A stretch of 64,000 nucleotides of DNA from Limnephilus marmoratus (GCA_917880885.1 OU862934.1:28442734-28506733); one strand, 5' to 3'; positions 50,816 to 61,515 are shown, counted from the first letter of the stretch. A program made the numbers and translations. Notes: generated from the sequence alone by a model not told the origin.

Positions 50816-50985
50816 TCGTTATTAGTTTTTGGGGTGTTATGCCGTGTTGCGCTACCTCCCTCTTTAGCCAAAGTTTCGGACATCGTAGTATCCGAAACGT
50901 TGGCTAAAGGAGGTAGCGTAACTCCAAAAACTAATAACGAAAATACTTTTGGCTGTGAAAATCTGAAAACATATGTGAATAAATA
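50816..50985. repeat. Penelope-like hairpin repeat, copy 3
   Basis: Arms CGTTATTAGTTTTTGGGGTG.. and ..CTCCAAAAACTAATAACG. The centre is itself palindromic: AGCCAAAGTTTCGGA, 10 nt, TCCGAAACGTTGGCT. It is followed by CTTTTGGCTGTGAAAATCTG as in the other copies. Confidence 0.6.
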
Positions 50986-51479
50986 ATCGTATATACTCGT
51001 ACTTACAGTAATTCGTGTTTTCAACGCTCTAAACTAAAATATGCGACAGCTGACATATGGTTAAAAAATTATAAAGAGTTAAAATAAATAAAAAATTATG
51101 ATTTCAGAGAAAATTTTGGTTTTGATTTATTAAAAAAGAAAATTAGAAACGTTCTCTCTTCGAGGCAAGGTTTCCTGTTGACAGAACCAATACTTTATTT
51201 TTTTTAATTGTCGGTCCACCCTAATGGATATAGCACAATGCATAGCATTTAGTTATAACAGGATGATCGCTGCGTACCTTGCCCTTTAGAAGGCAGAGTA
51301 CGGCGTACGTTTCAGCCGTATCGATCCGTACGCAAATAAATAAATAGGTGAAGCTAGCAGTAACAGGTGATAACAAATGGAACATGGGCGTTCAAACAAA
51401 ATGAACTACCCCGTTTGTCAAAGGGTAGAATATTGTCAGTTGTCAGAAAATTTTCTGTACGTAATAATTATAAGTAGTA
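50986..51479. other. Unassigned stretch
   Basis: AT-rich with no recognised frame or repeat. Confidence 0.4.
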
Positions 51480-51525
51480 GTTAAAAAACCGCTCCGCAGT
51501 TTTTTGCTGCTAGACCCTGCGGGAG

Positions 51526-52335
51526 TAGGGTTGCCATCTGTCCGGCTTTAGCCGGACATGTTTGGCTTTTTTAGGTCGTGTCCGGCTAAATATTTATATG
51601 TCCGGCCTGTCCGGCTTTTGTTAGGCTTTTTTGGTTCCCGCCGGTTTTGTCTTCCGAACTTCTGAAATTGGCGGAATATTATTTTCAAAGAGTTTTCTCT
51701 TTAATAAACACCTAGTGGACCAAAGAACGCAATAAATTGCAAATAATTGCTAAGATGGTGTCCACTGACACTGTACAGTGAACACATTGTATAAATTTAA
51801 AAATAACATGTCAAGGATTTTATTAAATGATTTCCAAAGAAAACGACGTTTTGGATAAAGTAGATAAAAACGTCAAATATACAAAATGGTAGATTTTTGT
51901 AATTTTTGAATAATTTGGAGAAGTCGAGATTTCATTTTAATTTATGTTTTTCGTTTTTTGTGCACAAAGATAAATATGGTTCATTTTATATCTATTTAAT
52001 GAAAAATTTTAGTCAACTGTTTAACCAGAAAAAAAGTTATGTTTTGTTTGTTTGTTTTATAAGTTTAGTATGTTACGGGTACCTATGTCTACAGACAGAA
52101 GACTCAATATTTTTTATTTTGTTATTGACATATTCTATACAAGTGTCAACTGATGACAAGGATAAGACTGATTAATGATTGTTGTTATTAAAATGGTTAA
52201 TGCGTGATTAATAAACAACTGTAACTTAAAACAGATTTTTTATTATTATGTACGTACGTCCGGCTTTTAGGGCAAAATGTCCGGCCTTACAGAGCGCAGA
52301 GTCAGGCTTTTTTATTTTAGAAGATGGCAACCCTA
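51526..52335. mobile_element. hAT-like MITE with GTCCGGC repeats, 810 bp
   Basis: The ends TAGGGTTGCCATC and GATGGCAACCCTA are flanked by TGCGGGAG (51518-51525 and 52336-52343). Subterminal GTCCGGC motifs occur about six times on the left and several times on the right, with the hairpin GTCCGGCTTTAGCCGGAC at 51540-51557. No transposase is present. It sits in a family D repeat. Confidence 0.85.
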
Positions 52336-52439
52336 TGCGGGAGGCTTTTGGTTCGACTTCGCCCAGTTTAAGTGTGAGTCATCATTTTATAAATCCGATA
52401 GGAACTGGTTCCTCGGATCTAGTGACAGCTAGTCACTGG

Positions 52440-52975
52440 GATAAAGTAACTTACAGATGCTTCCCCATGCGATTATGCCGTACTGCAATACTGACTGTAC
52501 AAGAGCAAAGTAAACCATTTTAATATTTGAAAGATTTAGGATATTTCTTAATCGTATAAAAATGTAAGTAAGTTTTCTAATTCTTTTGACACAGTTTTCG
52601 ACATGTTTCTTAAATTTCATGTTACTTTCTATAGTGATCCCTAGATATTTGACATCTGGGGTTTTCCTCAGGATTTTACATTTATCGTTACATTCTCCTC
52701 CTTTACACAAAGTGCTGTGCACTATCACTCCAATATTGGAGTCAGTCAGATCTTTAAGGTAAAAAGGTACTCGTATATATGATGTTTTTTTCTACATTAA
52801 GACTAAGTAAGTTATCACCAAACCATTCCTTCAATATTTTAATGGCAGCATTCGCAACTATATTCACTTCTGTCCATGTTATTACTTCGATTATGATGAC
52901 TGTGTCATCCGCATATGAGATGACACCTCCATTAAGAGGAAGACTGAACATGACGTCGTATATAATATAATAGAC
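52440..52975 (-). pseudogene. LINE reverse transcriptase fragment with YADD box
   Basis: On the minus strand GGVISYADDTVIIIE is followed by NAAIKILKEWFGDNLLSLNV, then, after a frame change, TPDVKYLGITIESNMKFKKH and MVYFALVQSVLQYGIIAWGS. These are palm motif C onward of a Jockey/R1-type polymerase. It is truncated at both ends. Confidence 0.78.
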
Positions 52976-53073
52976 GCGTGATATTATTATTCACAAATGC
53001 CAGTTACAATAATCATCACATCATCGTCAATCTCTCCATTTCTGATTCACGAAATTACAAATCCAATAGTACT

Positions 53074-53241
53074 TAAGGGGAATACATTAATTACGTGAGT
53101 TCAAAGGGGGGGGGTGGTCCAGCAAAATCTAACATTACTTGAAAAGAATATACGAAGTGGCCCAAATTTATCTCACCAAGGGGGGGGGGGTGGTCTAGAT
53201 TGGAAGAAAAACTGCTGACATAATTAATGATTGCCCCCTTA
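53074..53241. mobile_element. Short G-run MITE, about 168 bp
   Basis: Left AAGGGGAATACATTAATTAC and right TAATTAATGATTGCCCCCTT are imperfect inverses. Each is followed internally by a run of 9-10 G and TGGTC. No protein is present. Confidence 0.6.
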
Positions 53242-53414
53242 CGACTGCTAGGTGATGCTCCTCACGCCAAGCTGCCAACGTAAGTGACGCCATCTTTTGA
53301 CATTGCTTTAATTCGATTTTTTTTTTAATTAGGCAATTCAACCTACAAAGAGTGCTTTGTAATTTGGTTCTTTTACAAAAGTAGATTTGTATTAACTCCA
53401 CGTACGAAAACAGT

Positions 53415-53490
53415 TTTGCGTAAGGCGCGGCATCAGAGTTGTATTCTTAGCCGGGTTCTTAAATTTCAACCGTACAGTGGCTAGGCTATT
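53415..53490 (+). repeat. Repeat family D fragment
   Basis: TAAGGCGCGGCATCAGAGTT, then GGGTTCTTAAATTTCAACCG and GCTAGGCTATTAATAC, match the region around 25085-25140 plus 25895-25910. Confidence 0.5.
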
Positions 53491-53570
53491 AATACTGTTT
53501 CATGATGATGATGTGTGGAAGAAGCAAAATAAAATAAAAACTTTTTGGTACAATGTTGTGAAGCTTCAAG

Positions 53571-53930
53571 GTAAGTGGGGAGGGGAAGGAGATGGGAAAG
53601 AGGAAGGTGGGGAAGTACCGCTTCTACCTTTCCATTGCTTTGCGAGAATGTGTTTTCGTTTATAGAAGTCGACACTCGACACCGGATGGAAGATTGCATT
53701 TTAGCAGCGCAGGATGCATTTGCATTTGTCGCTTGTGTGTTTTGCTATCGACAGAAATTCGCCCAGAGAAAATTAAGAGATAGTATTTTGTCCGTCGGAA
53801 AACCCATATTTGTTATGAATCATCCACACATTTCTGTCTTGACTGTAGATTATGTAATTATTACACACCGGTTACATTATCGGGTCCAACATAAAAAATG
53901 ATTTGGTTTTTCTAGCTACTCTCCCCTGAT
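53571..53930. other. SINE1 shred and unassigned open frame
   Basis: 53573-53618 (GTGGGGAGGGGAAGGAGATG) is a minus-strand SINE1 shred. A frame at 53575-53901 continues into AAQDAFAFVACVFCYRQKFA and RKLRDSILSVGKP, which I do not recognise. Because its start lies in a SINE, it is not convincing as a gene. Confidence 0.35.
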
Positions 53931-54129
53931 ATTTATTTAAATTTGTGAGTTTGCACATAGATGGTAGATTTTTATGAAAATAACAAAAACAAGTGTGTAG
54001 GTATGTACACAGATTATGAGACTTTGCACAACAATAGAGACATAGGAATGGCTTTGCATAAAATGGGTGTAGGCATAGACATCCAAATGGATAGACGAGA
54101 AGATACAGATGAGGGGTAAAACCAAACTA

Positions 54130-54605
54130 TGAAGGGCGAAGGGGGGAAAGATGACTGTGATTCGTTAAAAAATCAATCTGACAGTATATAGGCATCTCGC
54201 ATTATAATATTAGTTTATTAAAAGCAAAGTTCTTAAAAGCATTTAGTTCTTAAAAGCAAAATCTGCTTTTGAATGAATAGACCTTTTTACATGGGAGCGC
54301 GAATTGCCCGCCACGTTATTAACATATTTGCGTAGTCCAAATGCGCAAAGTAAACTTCGACCTTTTTCACAGAGGAATATTTTGTTGCCGTACTTAGTTA
54401 AGACACTTTTACAAATGTTTCATAATTTACTTACCCCTGTAACCAGCGACGAGCTCACTGGAGAAACGCCCACATTCGCTATACACATAATATACTAGGC
54501 TATAATGTATAGCACAAGCTCTCATATTTGTTCGTAAAATGTACGGTACGAACTCCGCGCTGGTCACGACAAGATTGATGACGTCACATTTTTTAGATTC
54601 AAGCG
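54130..54605 (+). repeat. Repeat family G, copy 1
   Basis: It matches 59585-60047 over about 470 bp. Shared blocks are ACAGTATATAGGCATCTCGC, TGCTTTTGAATGAATAGA, ACACTTTTACAAATGTTTCA and GATGACGTCACATTTTTTAG at the end. GTGTAGGTATGTACACAGAT lies on both sides of this copy. The element type is unknown. Confidence 0.7.
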
Positions 54606-54748
54606 AGGTTCTCAGGTGGGTGTAGGTATGTACACAGATGGCTATGCACAAATTGATTTGTGCAACGGTAAAAAGAGTAAGGTTTCGTACCACTTTGCAT
54701 AAAGCACAGTTTTATGCAAAGTGAACAAAGTAAGTAAAAAAAATAGTG

Positions 54749-55013
54749 TGTAGGTGTGGTGTATCGTAAAAGCTTCCGCCTTGTAGATACAGATGGCGGT
54801 GATTATCAGCTATCGGTAGATTCCGCTAGATGGCAGGCCGCGTAGTGCTTAAGTTCTCCGGCAGGGGATCAGGGGGCTCAGAGGCTGTGTTTCAGTTATC
54901 ACTCGCCAGAACCATTCTAGCTAGCTTCTAGTTAGGTAGACTACCGCAGTCCCAATTGTATACGCGAAGTATAAATAAATCCAGATAACAACAAGAATCT
55001 ATTCATTCCTACA
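54749..55013 (+). mobile_element. Possible solo LTR
   Basis: The stretch starts TGTAGGTGTGG and ends CATTCCTACA. It has TATAAATAA at 54970-54978 about 40 bp before the end, as in gypsy-type LTR promoters. GC content is higher than in the flanks. No flanking duplication, primer site or second LTR was found, so the call is tentative. Confidence 0.35.
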
Positions 55014-55494
55014 AAGTAATCTCCATCCAAGTATTTGGAGAGTCTGTTAGTGTGTCCACTAAATAACAGAACACTACAGTAGGTATGTACAGAGAGGGGA
55101 AAAAAGGGGTGAAGAAGGGGTGAAGGGATCAAGCTTTGTTTTTTATCCCTTTGGATCTGCTTGATCCCGACAGTCGATTTATTCATTAATTATTCAGAAA
55201 TCATCATTCAAATTCACGTCCGGTACAACAGTCAATATTATCCCTTAAGGGTTTTGAGAGGCCACAATAATAATAATATTGGATGATTTGTACAGCGCCG
55301 TTTTTGTGAAAAATCTCCTCAAGAGCGTTGTCAGTCACCTCATATCATGGTGGATCCGATTGTCATTATTACTTTAGTAAAATGTCCTCATAATAGTTTT
55401 CGCGATGATGGCACTTTTATGAAATTCATGAAAATCGACACCTTAATGAGCGCTTTTATTATTATCGTGACGGGACAAATAGAGCATGTCCTAC
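55014..55494. other. Unassigned stretch
   Basis: A block near 55270-55295 (GGATGATTTGTACAGCGCC) is related to 6508-6545. Nothing else was recognised. Confidence 0.4.
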
Positions 55495-56356
55495 AATGAT
55501 TCTTGGCTTCCTTTGTAGAACCTAACTGATTTTAAGTCCTTGGATTGCATGAAAACACTCTACATTTCATTAGTTAGAAGTCGAGTGGAATATAATTCAC
55601 CAATTTGGTCCCCTTTCTATAAAGTACACTCTAACAAAGTAGAACGGATTTCTAACAAAATTTCTTAGGTACTTAAACTTCAAGCTCAAAATTTCAATAG
55701 AAAACATTAATTATTTAAGTTTGATGAATCGATTTAATTTAATTACGCTGTCTGACGGAAGAATCATTTTAGGCTGAATTTAGTCTCACGCTCACCGTCA
55801 GCGCTCATAGATCAGCGCGTAGTTCGTCAGCGCTGAGGCTCAGCGTGGCTCGTTTCAGTATCGTACTGACCGCCTTACTGTACAGACGAAGACTTAAAAT
55901 GCGGACTGTATTAGTTATTGCTGCTTTGTACAACCTATCCCAAAAAAATTTAAACGATTCGCCACGACTGTACACGCTGACGACGTCCGCTCCGCTTGAC
56001 ACTAGAAGTACTAGAACGCTCACTGAAAGCAGAGGCGCTCGTGCATTCGTCAGCGCCTACAGCTACGCGGCGCCGACGCACGACGCGTACGGCCGCGTAG
56101 CCATCAGCGCTGACCACCTTGCGCGCTGATAGCTACGCGTCTTTCAAAAACGCTTCCTAGAAGTTCATATATCTCGACCATCAGCGCCGAAGGTGCGCGT
56201 GCGGTTAGCGTAAGACTAAATTCAGCCTTAGACCTAATTTTATTATATATGTTCCTCTCATACAAAACGCCAATTTCATATGTAAGGACCTAATATTATT
56301 TTATAATCTATGTAAAAGCCCCTATGGGCTTATAACAACAATACATAAATAAATAA
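55495..56356 (+). pseudogene. 5'-truncated LINE split by a Harbinger-like MITE
   Basis: The plus strand reads LYISLVRSRVEYNSPIWSPF, then YKVHSNKVERISNKIS and a stop where LRYL is expected. That matches the C-terminal region of Jockey/R1-type LINEs. After the MITE (55772-56227) it continues to a 3' end with CCCCTATGGGCTTATAACAA and ATAAATAAATAAA at 56343-56356. Confidence 0.65.
55772..56227. mobile_element. PIF/Harbinger-like GC-rich MITE, 456 bp
   Basis: The ends GGCTGAATTTAGTCTCACGC and GCGTAAGACTAAATTCAGCC are inverse, with TTA at 55769-55771 and 56228-56230. A three-base TWA duplication and GG/CC ends fit PIF/Harbinger. CAGCGCTGA-type palindromes recur near both ends. The interior is markedly GC-rich. 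No transposase is present. Confidence 0.75.
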
Positions 56357-56576
56357 AGTACTTACATCACCTGATACTAAATTACTTAATAGACATACCA
56401 CAAATAAGACACTACAAATAAAAATATCATAAGTACCCCACTATGAAATATTACTTAATTTCTGTAAATTTGTTTAATCACTGTAACCAATGTACTGATT
56501 GTTTCAATAATATGAAATTGATTTCAATATTTGATATACAAAAAAAATATGTATATAAGTACAATCTGCGTGCTGC
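56357..56576. other. Unassigned AT-rich spacer
   Basis: No recognised content. Confidence 0.4.
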
Positions 56577-56579
56577 TAA

Positions 56580-56981
56580 AGCCTCGATGACACACGGCGA
56601 GTTACAAGCTACTATCTAAAAGCGGGTAAATCGGCGAGTGAGATTGTCATGATAAAACAAAACTGTCCACTCGCTCAGAAGCTTAGGAAACTGAGGCCGC
56701 TGCTAGCGCCAGTAACAAGAATAACGACGCCTGCGTGAACTAATTCTTCAGATGTTTGACAGTCGAAATCAGCTGTTTATCGGAAGCCATGTTGGAAACA
56801 TAAATAAACCAATCACGAGCAAGCGTGTAGGCGAGTAAAGTTGACGACCTTTCAACTTTTTTTCGTAGATTGTCAACAATCTGCTAGTTAGCAAGTAACA
56901 CGATGACACTGGGCGAGTTTACTAACAGATAGTGAATTTCCCAGATAGTAGCTTGTAAACTAGCCGTGTGTCATCGAGGCT
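56580..56981. mobile_element. TAA-flanked MITE, 402 bp
   Basis: The ends AGCCTCGATGACACACGGC and GCCGTGTGTCATCGAGGCT extend inward through ACAAGCTACTATCT. TAA lies on both sides (56577-56579 and 56982-56984). This fits PIF/Harbinger. An internal CGAGTGAG..ACAAAACTGTCC block has a diverged counterpart at 186-213. Confidence 0.8.
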
Positions 56982-57059
56982 TAAAACTCAGAAACGAGTC
57001 CCGGTACTATCAAGTGAGTTATAGTTTTTACCTAATAAAGGGCGTGCTTTTGAATACTT

Positions 57060-57349
57060 ATCTAAGGGCAGGAAGTTTCGCACTCTAGAACTTTCTAGAA
57101 TAGTCCAGAACATTCGAGAGCATACCACAACATTCTGCAATGTTCGGTAATATCCCGAAACATCCCAGATCTTCGTGGAACAGTCCGAACACTCTCGAGT
57201 GTTGTGGAACATTGTGGACCATTCGAAGTATTTTTTGTATGGGTGGGCTACCCAATTGTAGGGATATATAAGGCAAGATCCGTCGTGGGTTTGAACGTCA
57301 GTTCAATCTCATATCAACTCCCTAAGCGAAGCCGGGTTAACCCAGCTAG
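57060..57349 (+). promoter_or_regulatory. Heat-shock-type promoter inside a Helitron-like fragment
   Basis: Array 1: GAA, TTC, GAA, gTC, GAA, TTC and GAg at 57088, 57093, 57098, 57103, 57108, 57113 and 57118, an exact 5-bp phase as bound by HSF trimers. Array 2: GAA at 57187, then imperfect units every 5 bp to TTC at 57222. TATATAA lies at 57265-57271, and TCAGTT at 57298-57303 gives an initiator about 30 bp downstream. The sequence then passes into CTAAGCGAAGCCGGG, a GGGTTAACCC palindrome and AGCTAG|T, a Helitron-type 3' end at 57349. No coding sequence follows. The layout is that of an insect heat-shock gene promoter captured by the element. The left boundary is not visible. Confidence 0.65.
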
Positions 57350-57354
57350 TATAT

Positions 57355-58101
57355 CTTATATATAAAAATGAATCGCTGAATGTGTTGCTAAAGCGCAAAC
57401 CTCGAGATCAGCTGAACCGATTTCGCTAATTCTTTTTTTAGAATATTCCTTAAAATACGAGGATGGTTCTTACGGAGAGAAAAAATAAGAAAATTGCGCT
57501 GAAAATTGGATAATTTCAGAAAACCTAACGACTATCGCACGTTTGACAGTTCACGTGTTTGAGAATGACGTTTTGCAAAACAATGATTGTTAAATCAGGA
57601 TTCTATTTTTGAAAATCTTTAAGTTGATAAACTTATTTAAAGTAGGTACTCACCTAATAGTTTGAATCGAATCAAGAATTTTAGTTATTTTAAATAGGTC
57701 CCTATGTTAGGTACCAAATTTAATATACATGCAAAATGGAATAAAAATTGTAAAAGGTGGCACGCGGCTGTTTAAAAACTGAATGTACTGGGATTGAACG
57801 TACGGAACGCGGGAGGAGGGTTGGCGGGACGAGGGAGCGGAAAAGAGAAGAGGGAAGGCGGGGAAGGAGGAAGGGGAACGCGGGAGGGGAAGGGGACGTT
57901 TGAGGGTGGAGGGGAACTCGGGAGGTGGGTTCGCGGGACGGGGGAAGGGGGGGAGTGGAGTGTGGAGAGCGAAGGTGGAGGTGACGGAGTGGGAACGCGA
58001 GAGGGGAAGAGGACGCATGAGAAGAAGAGGAGGCGGAAGGGGAACGGGACGAATGGGAAAGGAAACTCAGGGAGAAACAATTTCTTGCCGGAACCAGCTG
58101 G
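57355..58101 (+). mobile_element. Helitron-like element H1, longer copy
   Basis: The start AAAAATGAATCGCTGAATGT, about 300 bp of extra sequence, GGTGGCACGCGGCTG, the purine-rich core (57810-58050), ACTCAGGGAGAAACAA and GCCGGAACCAGCTGG|T. It directly follows the heat-shock promoter fragment. Protein-like frames over the core on both strands are artefacts. Confidence 0.6.
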
Positions 58102-58348
58102 TAATAAATAAAAATAAACCAAATAGTGACCACCCTATGAATCGAACCTTCGATAGTGTAATCCGTAATCGAAATGCCTTATCGTTATTGAATACGGAGA
58201 TAAACTATTTTCTAATAATGTTAACATTTTAACTAAACCAGTTTTTCTTCGAGGTATTCTACTGTGACTAATTTAATCGATACAACGTAATTTTGTTACT
58301 CACACGTTAGCGCGTAAATCTAATTATTGTAGGTATCACAGGAGAATA
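58102..58348. other. Unassigned spacer
   Basis: No recognised content. Confidence 0.4.
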
Positions 58349-59214
58349 GGCCACTTGCATCAAATTTTTTTAAATTTTTTCCGGTATAGGCAAATATTCA
58401 AAGACATTCTGTATTTTTTTTTTTTTAATCGTATTTTTGAAACCCTGGGGATTTTTTGAAAATTTCAATCCGATAAATCAGACCATTTTTTATAAACCGG
58501 AAAGACGGGACATAATTTTATAGGTGTGAAAAAACGATAATTACACAGCCGAAAATCATTTTTAAAAAAAAGAACGTTTTCCACACGAATGGCACAGGAG
58601 AATAGCAAGGCATACCAAAAATATTACATCTCATAAATATTTTTTTTCCTTCATCCATCTTATTGATCATAAATCATTATAATGAACAGCGTCTATATTA
58701 CTACATTCAATGTAATATACTTGTACTTGTAAATTATAATAATAATAAGAATATTATAAAATTTAATTTTGTTAAAATCAGCACCATAATCATTATACCT
58801 CTAAAACATGTACCGACATCCTCTTCACGTTCTGAAGAGAACCCCGTACCCATTAATTGTACGGGGTTCTCTTCAGAACATCTGTCAAAAAATCAAACCA
58901 AATGATAAGTTCGCAGAGAATAAACAATAAATCTAGTGAACGAATTCAAAAATTCGCCTGAAATCAAAGTGATGCCATATAAAAAAATAAATCAGTGTGG
59001 AATTTTATAAAATTAATAGGAACATTTTCGGCGACGGGACATTTTCATGTAGTGACGTCACGAGCCCAAATAATGGATTTATTTATTTAAAAATAAAAAA
59101 AACTGTACATTTCTAAAACTTTTTACTAACATTTTCGTAATCTTAGTAAAAAACTCTATCCACACGATTTTTTCCAAGTCGTTATGAAGTCCATGCAAGT
59201 GGCCTATTGGACTG
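58349..59214. mobile_element. TA-flanked inverted-terminal element, 866 bp
   Basis: The ends GGCCACTTGCAT and ATGCAAGTGGCC are perfect inverses with TA on both sides (58347-58348 and 59215-59216), fitting Tc1/mariner-type insertion. The ACAGGAGAATAG block at the left border recurs internally at 58597-58608. No transposase is present. A perfect hairpin lies within at 58829-58879. Confidence 0.65.
58829..58879 (+). repeat. Perfect 21-bp hairpin with 9-nt loop
   Basis: The arm at 58829-58849 (GTTCTGAAGAGAACC, then CCGTAC) pairs without mismatch with 58859-58879. The loop is CCATTAATT. The size resembles a small-RNA hairpin, but it could equally be a recent palindromic microinsertion. GC content is higher than in its surroundings. 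Confidence 0.85.
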
Positions 59215-59216
59215 AT

Positions 59217-59584
59217 ATAAATGGGTTTTTGGCATGTCCGTACACCCGAAGTAAGGTAATTTTTTCCTTACTTCTTGTGAAGTTGATCAGTATGTGGACA
59301 TGATAAATTTAATTTAGTTCAAAATGTACGATATTCCGTAGTCAAATTGTAGTGTGTATGAATATGCACGTGGTTTCCATGTCTTTCAACAGATGTCGTT
59401 AGTATAGATGGTTATATGTAATTTTGATGTAAAGAACCCGCTGACAAACTGCTATCTGGCCGTTCAAAGGGACTTCACTATAAATATGTAACATTAATAA
59501 AAAAAAATATATTTTTTGGATTTTAACATAGACACATGAATATTACTAGACCAGAACATAAAGGTGAGGGGTAGACAACAACTA
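59217..59584. other. Unassigned stretch
   Basis: No recognised frame or repeat. Confidence 0.4.
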
Positions 59585-60047
59585 CAGCGGGGCGCAGAGC
59601 GGGACGATGACTTTGGAGAATGTGATTCGTCAATCACTCAATATGACAGTATATAGGCATCTCGCATTATAATATCACCATTTAGTTCTTAAAAGTAAAC
59701 TCTGCTTTTGAATGAATAGATATTTTTACACGGGAGTGCAAATGGCTTGCCGCGTAATGAACAAATTTGCGGCGTCTAAATACGGCAAAGTAAAGTTCGC
59801 CTATTTGCAGACTCCAATATTTAGTTGTCGTATTTAGTTAGGACACTTTTACAAATGTTTCATAATTTACTTACCCCGGTTAACATCGACGAGCACACGC
59901 CATGTATCTCGAGTGATGGTATATATTTACACGTTTTCAAAACACAAACCATGTTTTTTGCGGTGTTATTTCGTAAAATGAACCGATGAGCGCTCGACGC
60001 TGGCTCGCAGAAGAATGATGACGTCACATTTTTTAGATTCACGCAAA
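59585..60047 (+). repeat. Repeat family G, copy 2
   Basis: Same order of blocks as 54130-54605, ending GATGACGTCACATTTTTTAG. The orientation is the same, and identity is highest around ACACTTTTACAAATGTTTCA and TAATTTACTTACCCC. Confidence 0.7.
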
Positions 60048-60553
60048 GCCATACTCAACCCCAGCCGGTTCCAATGGAACCGGTATGGGGAGGGGGAAAT
60101 AATACGCTTTTATCACTTAGGGCAGGTCTACTAACATTCATATGTATATGCGTTTAAACAAAAACAGCGTTATGTATTTATAATTTCTAGGCATTTAGTT
60201 TTGAAGAGTTTTATTCACATGTACATTTTTTGTTACTTATTTTTTTAATTTATCTGCTGCCGGTTCATTCACCAGCAATTTTAAAACTAACTTTAAAATA
60301 ATACAAGTACAGAAATGATTAGATTTTATTAGGTCGGGGTTGGTGATTGTGGGATTAGTGATTTTGGGGGAGGGGGACCGGTGGGAGGAGTCAACATAAC
60401 AAGGAAACATTGTCAATAATGGTGATTTACAGGGTGCTATTATTTTGTATACTAAATTTATTTTTTTGTTTATTTCTAAGGTTTCTAAGGCGGACAAATT
60501 AAAATATGTATGAATATTTGAATTGCTGAAGATAATTATTAATTATTAAATGA
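60048..60553. other. Unassigned stretch
   Basis: CCGGTTCCAATGGAACCGG at 60065-60083 is a perfect 19-nt palindrome. Otherwise nothing was recognised. Confidence 0.45.
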
Positions 60554-60860
60554 AACTAGCTGACACCCGGCATGCGTTGCAATACTATTTAAAGAAATAA
60601 ATTGATTTCCAATGCATGTCCTTTCCCGTGCGTCCCCGTTCACCTCCTTTGTCCCCTACCCCTCCCGCGTTCCCCTTTCACCTTCCCAGCTTTCCCCCTC
60701 CTTCGTCAACCCAACCCACCTCCCCCGTTCCCCTCCCCTCCCTGCCTTTCATCCCTGCCGCTAAAATATATGAAATACACACATTTTCAACATACAAATT
60801 TCATAACGCCAGAGCTTACCATTATATATAGCCTATAACCTTCGCGGGCGTGCGCACAAC
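60554..60860 (-). mobile_element. Helitron-like element H2, minus-strand copy
   Basis: It opens ACTAGCTGACACCCGGCATG, the inverse 3' end, then a pyrimidine-rich core (60615-60760), AAAATATATGAAATACACAC and CATAACGCCAGAGCTTACCA. It matches the right half of 34325-34840 without the captured segment. Confidence 0.55.
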
Positions 60861-61385
60861 ATATCACCAAAGTTTCAATGCAATCGGATGAACGGTATGG
60901 CAGGGCATAAAATGCGAATAAACAAACAGTAGCAGATAAATAAAAAAGTGTGAAATAAAAAAAAGTATAATAATACATTTTTTAAATTTAAAATACTTTA
61001 TTGAACAGACAATAAATTTTATTAATTGGAGCCTAGAGTCACCATAATAATGCGAAATTACATCAGCCTAATTTTCTTTCAAATCGTCACAGAACGCACT
61101 TCTAAGAATTTTCTGTTCGGTGGATCCAACGATTTTTTATCGCTCTTATTAATTTTAGCGCGAAATGCAGATTGCAGGCATTATGATTATACGAGGGAGC
61201 AAACACCGTAACTGTTTTATCTCGATCTTATTATTAGCTGATAAGATTAATATATTAGACAAAACAAATAAAGTTGTAAACGGCATGTTTGCTAAATTCC
61301 ATAGAAAATAAAGCAAGCAAAATTTTTATTGCAGTAGTGATGGGGATAAACGAGATATTATTCGAATAATCGAAAGTTTCCGATT
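60861..61385. other. H2 5' remnant and unassigned stretch
   Basis: The first 100 bp may be the rest of the H2 element. GTGATGGGGATAAACGAGAT at 61335-61354 resembles a hAT terminus without a partner. Confidence 0.4.
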
Positions 61386-61430
61386 TGAACAAAAAAAACG
61401 AGTGTGCTTTAGACCACACGACTGAAGTAA
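61386..61430 (-). repeat. Repeat family C fragment
   Basis: GTGTGCTTTAGACCACACGA, then CTGAAGTAAAAC, is the inverse of the right end of 24100-24421. Confidence 0.45.
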
Positions 61431-61436
61431 AACCAC

Positions 61437-61515
61437 AAGAAAACCTCGCCCAATGAACCCAGGTATCCCTGCTAAGTTACCAAACGTACCGAACAAGGTG
61501 ACCTATGACCTAGGG
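61437..61515 (-). repeat. SINE2 head fragment
   Basis: CCAATGAACCCAGGTATCCC, then GCTAAGTTACCAAACGTACC and GTGACCTATGACC, are the inverse of the SINE2 head. Both ends are missing. Confidence 0.55.

Noticed and set aside
53575..53901. 108-codon plus-strand frame
   Set aside because: Its first part is a SINE1 shred and the rest is unrecognised. There is not enough for a gene call.
57720..58133. 137-codon serine/proline-rich minus-strand frame and plus-strand glycine-rich frames
   Set aside because: Purine-rich core of an H1 copy. Frames in several registers on both strands are all long, a sign of low complexity.
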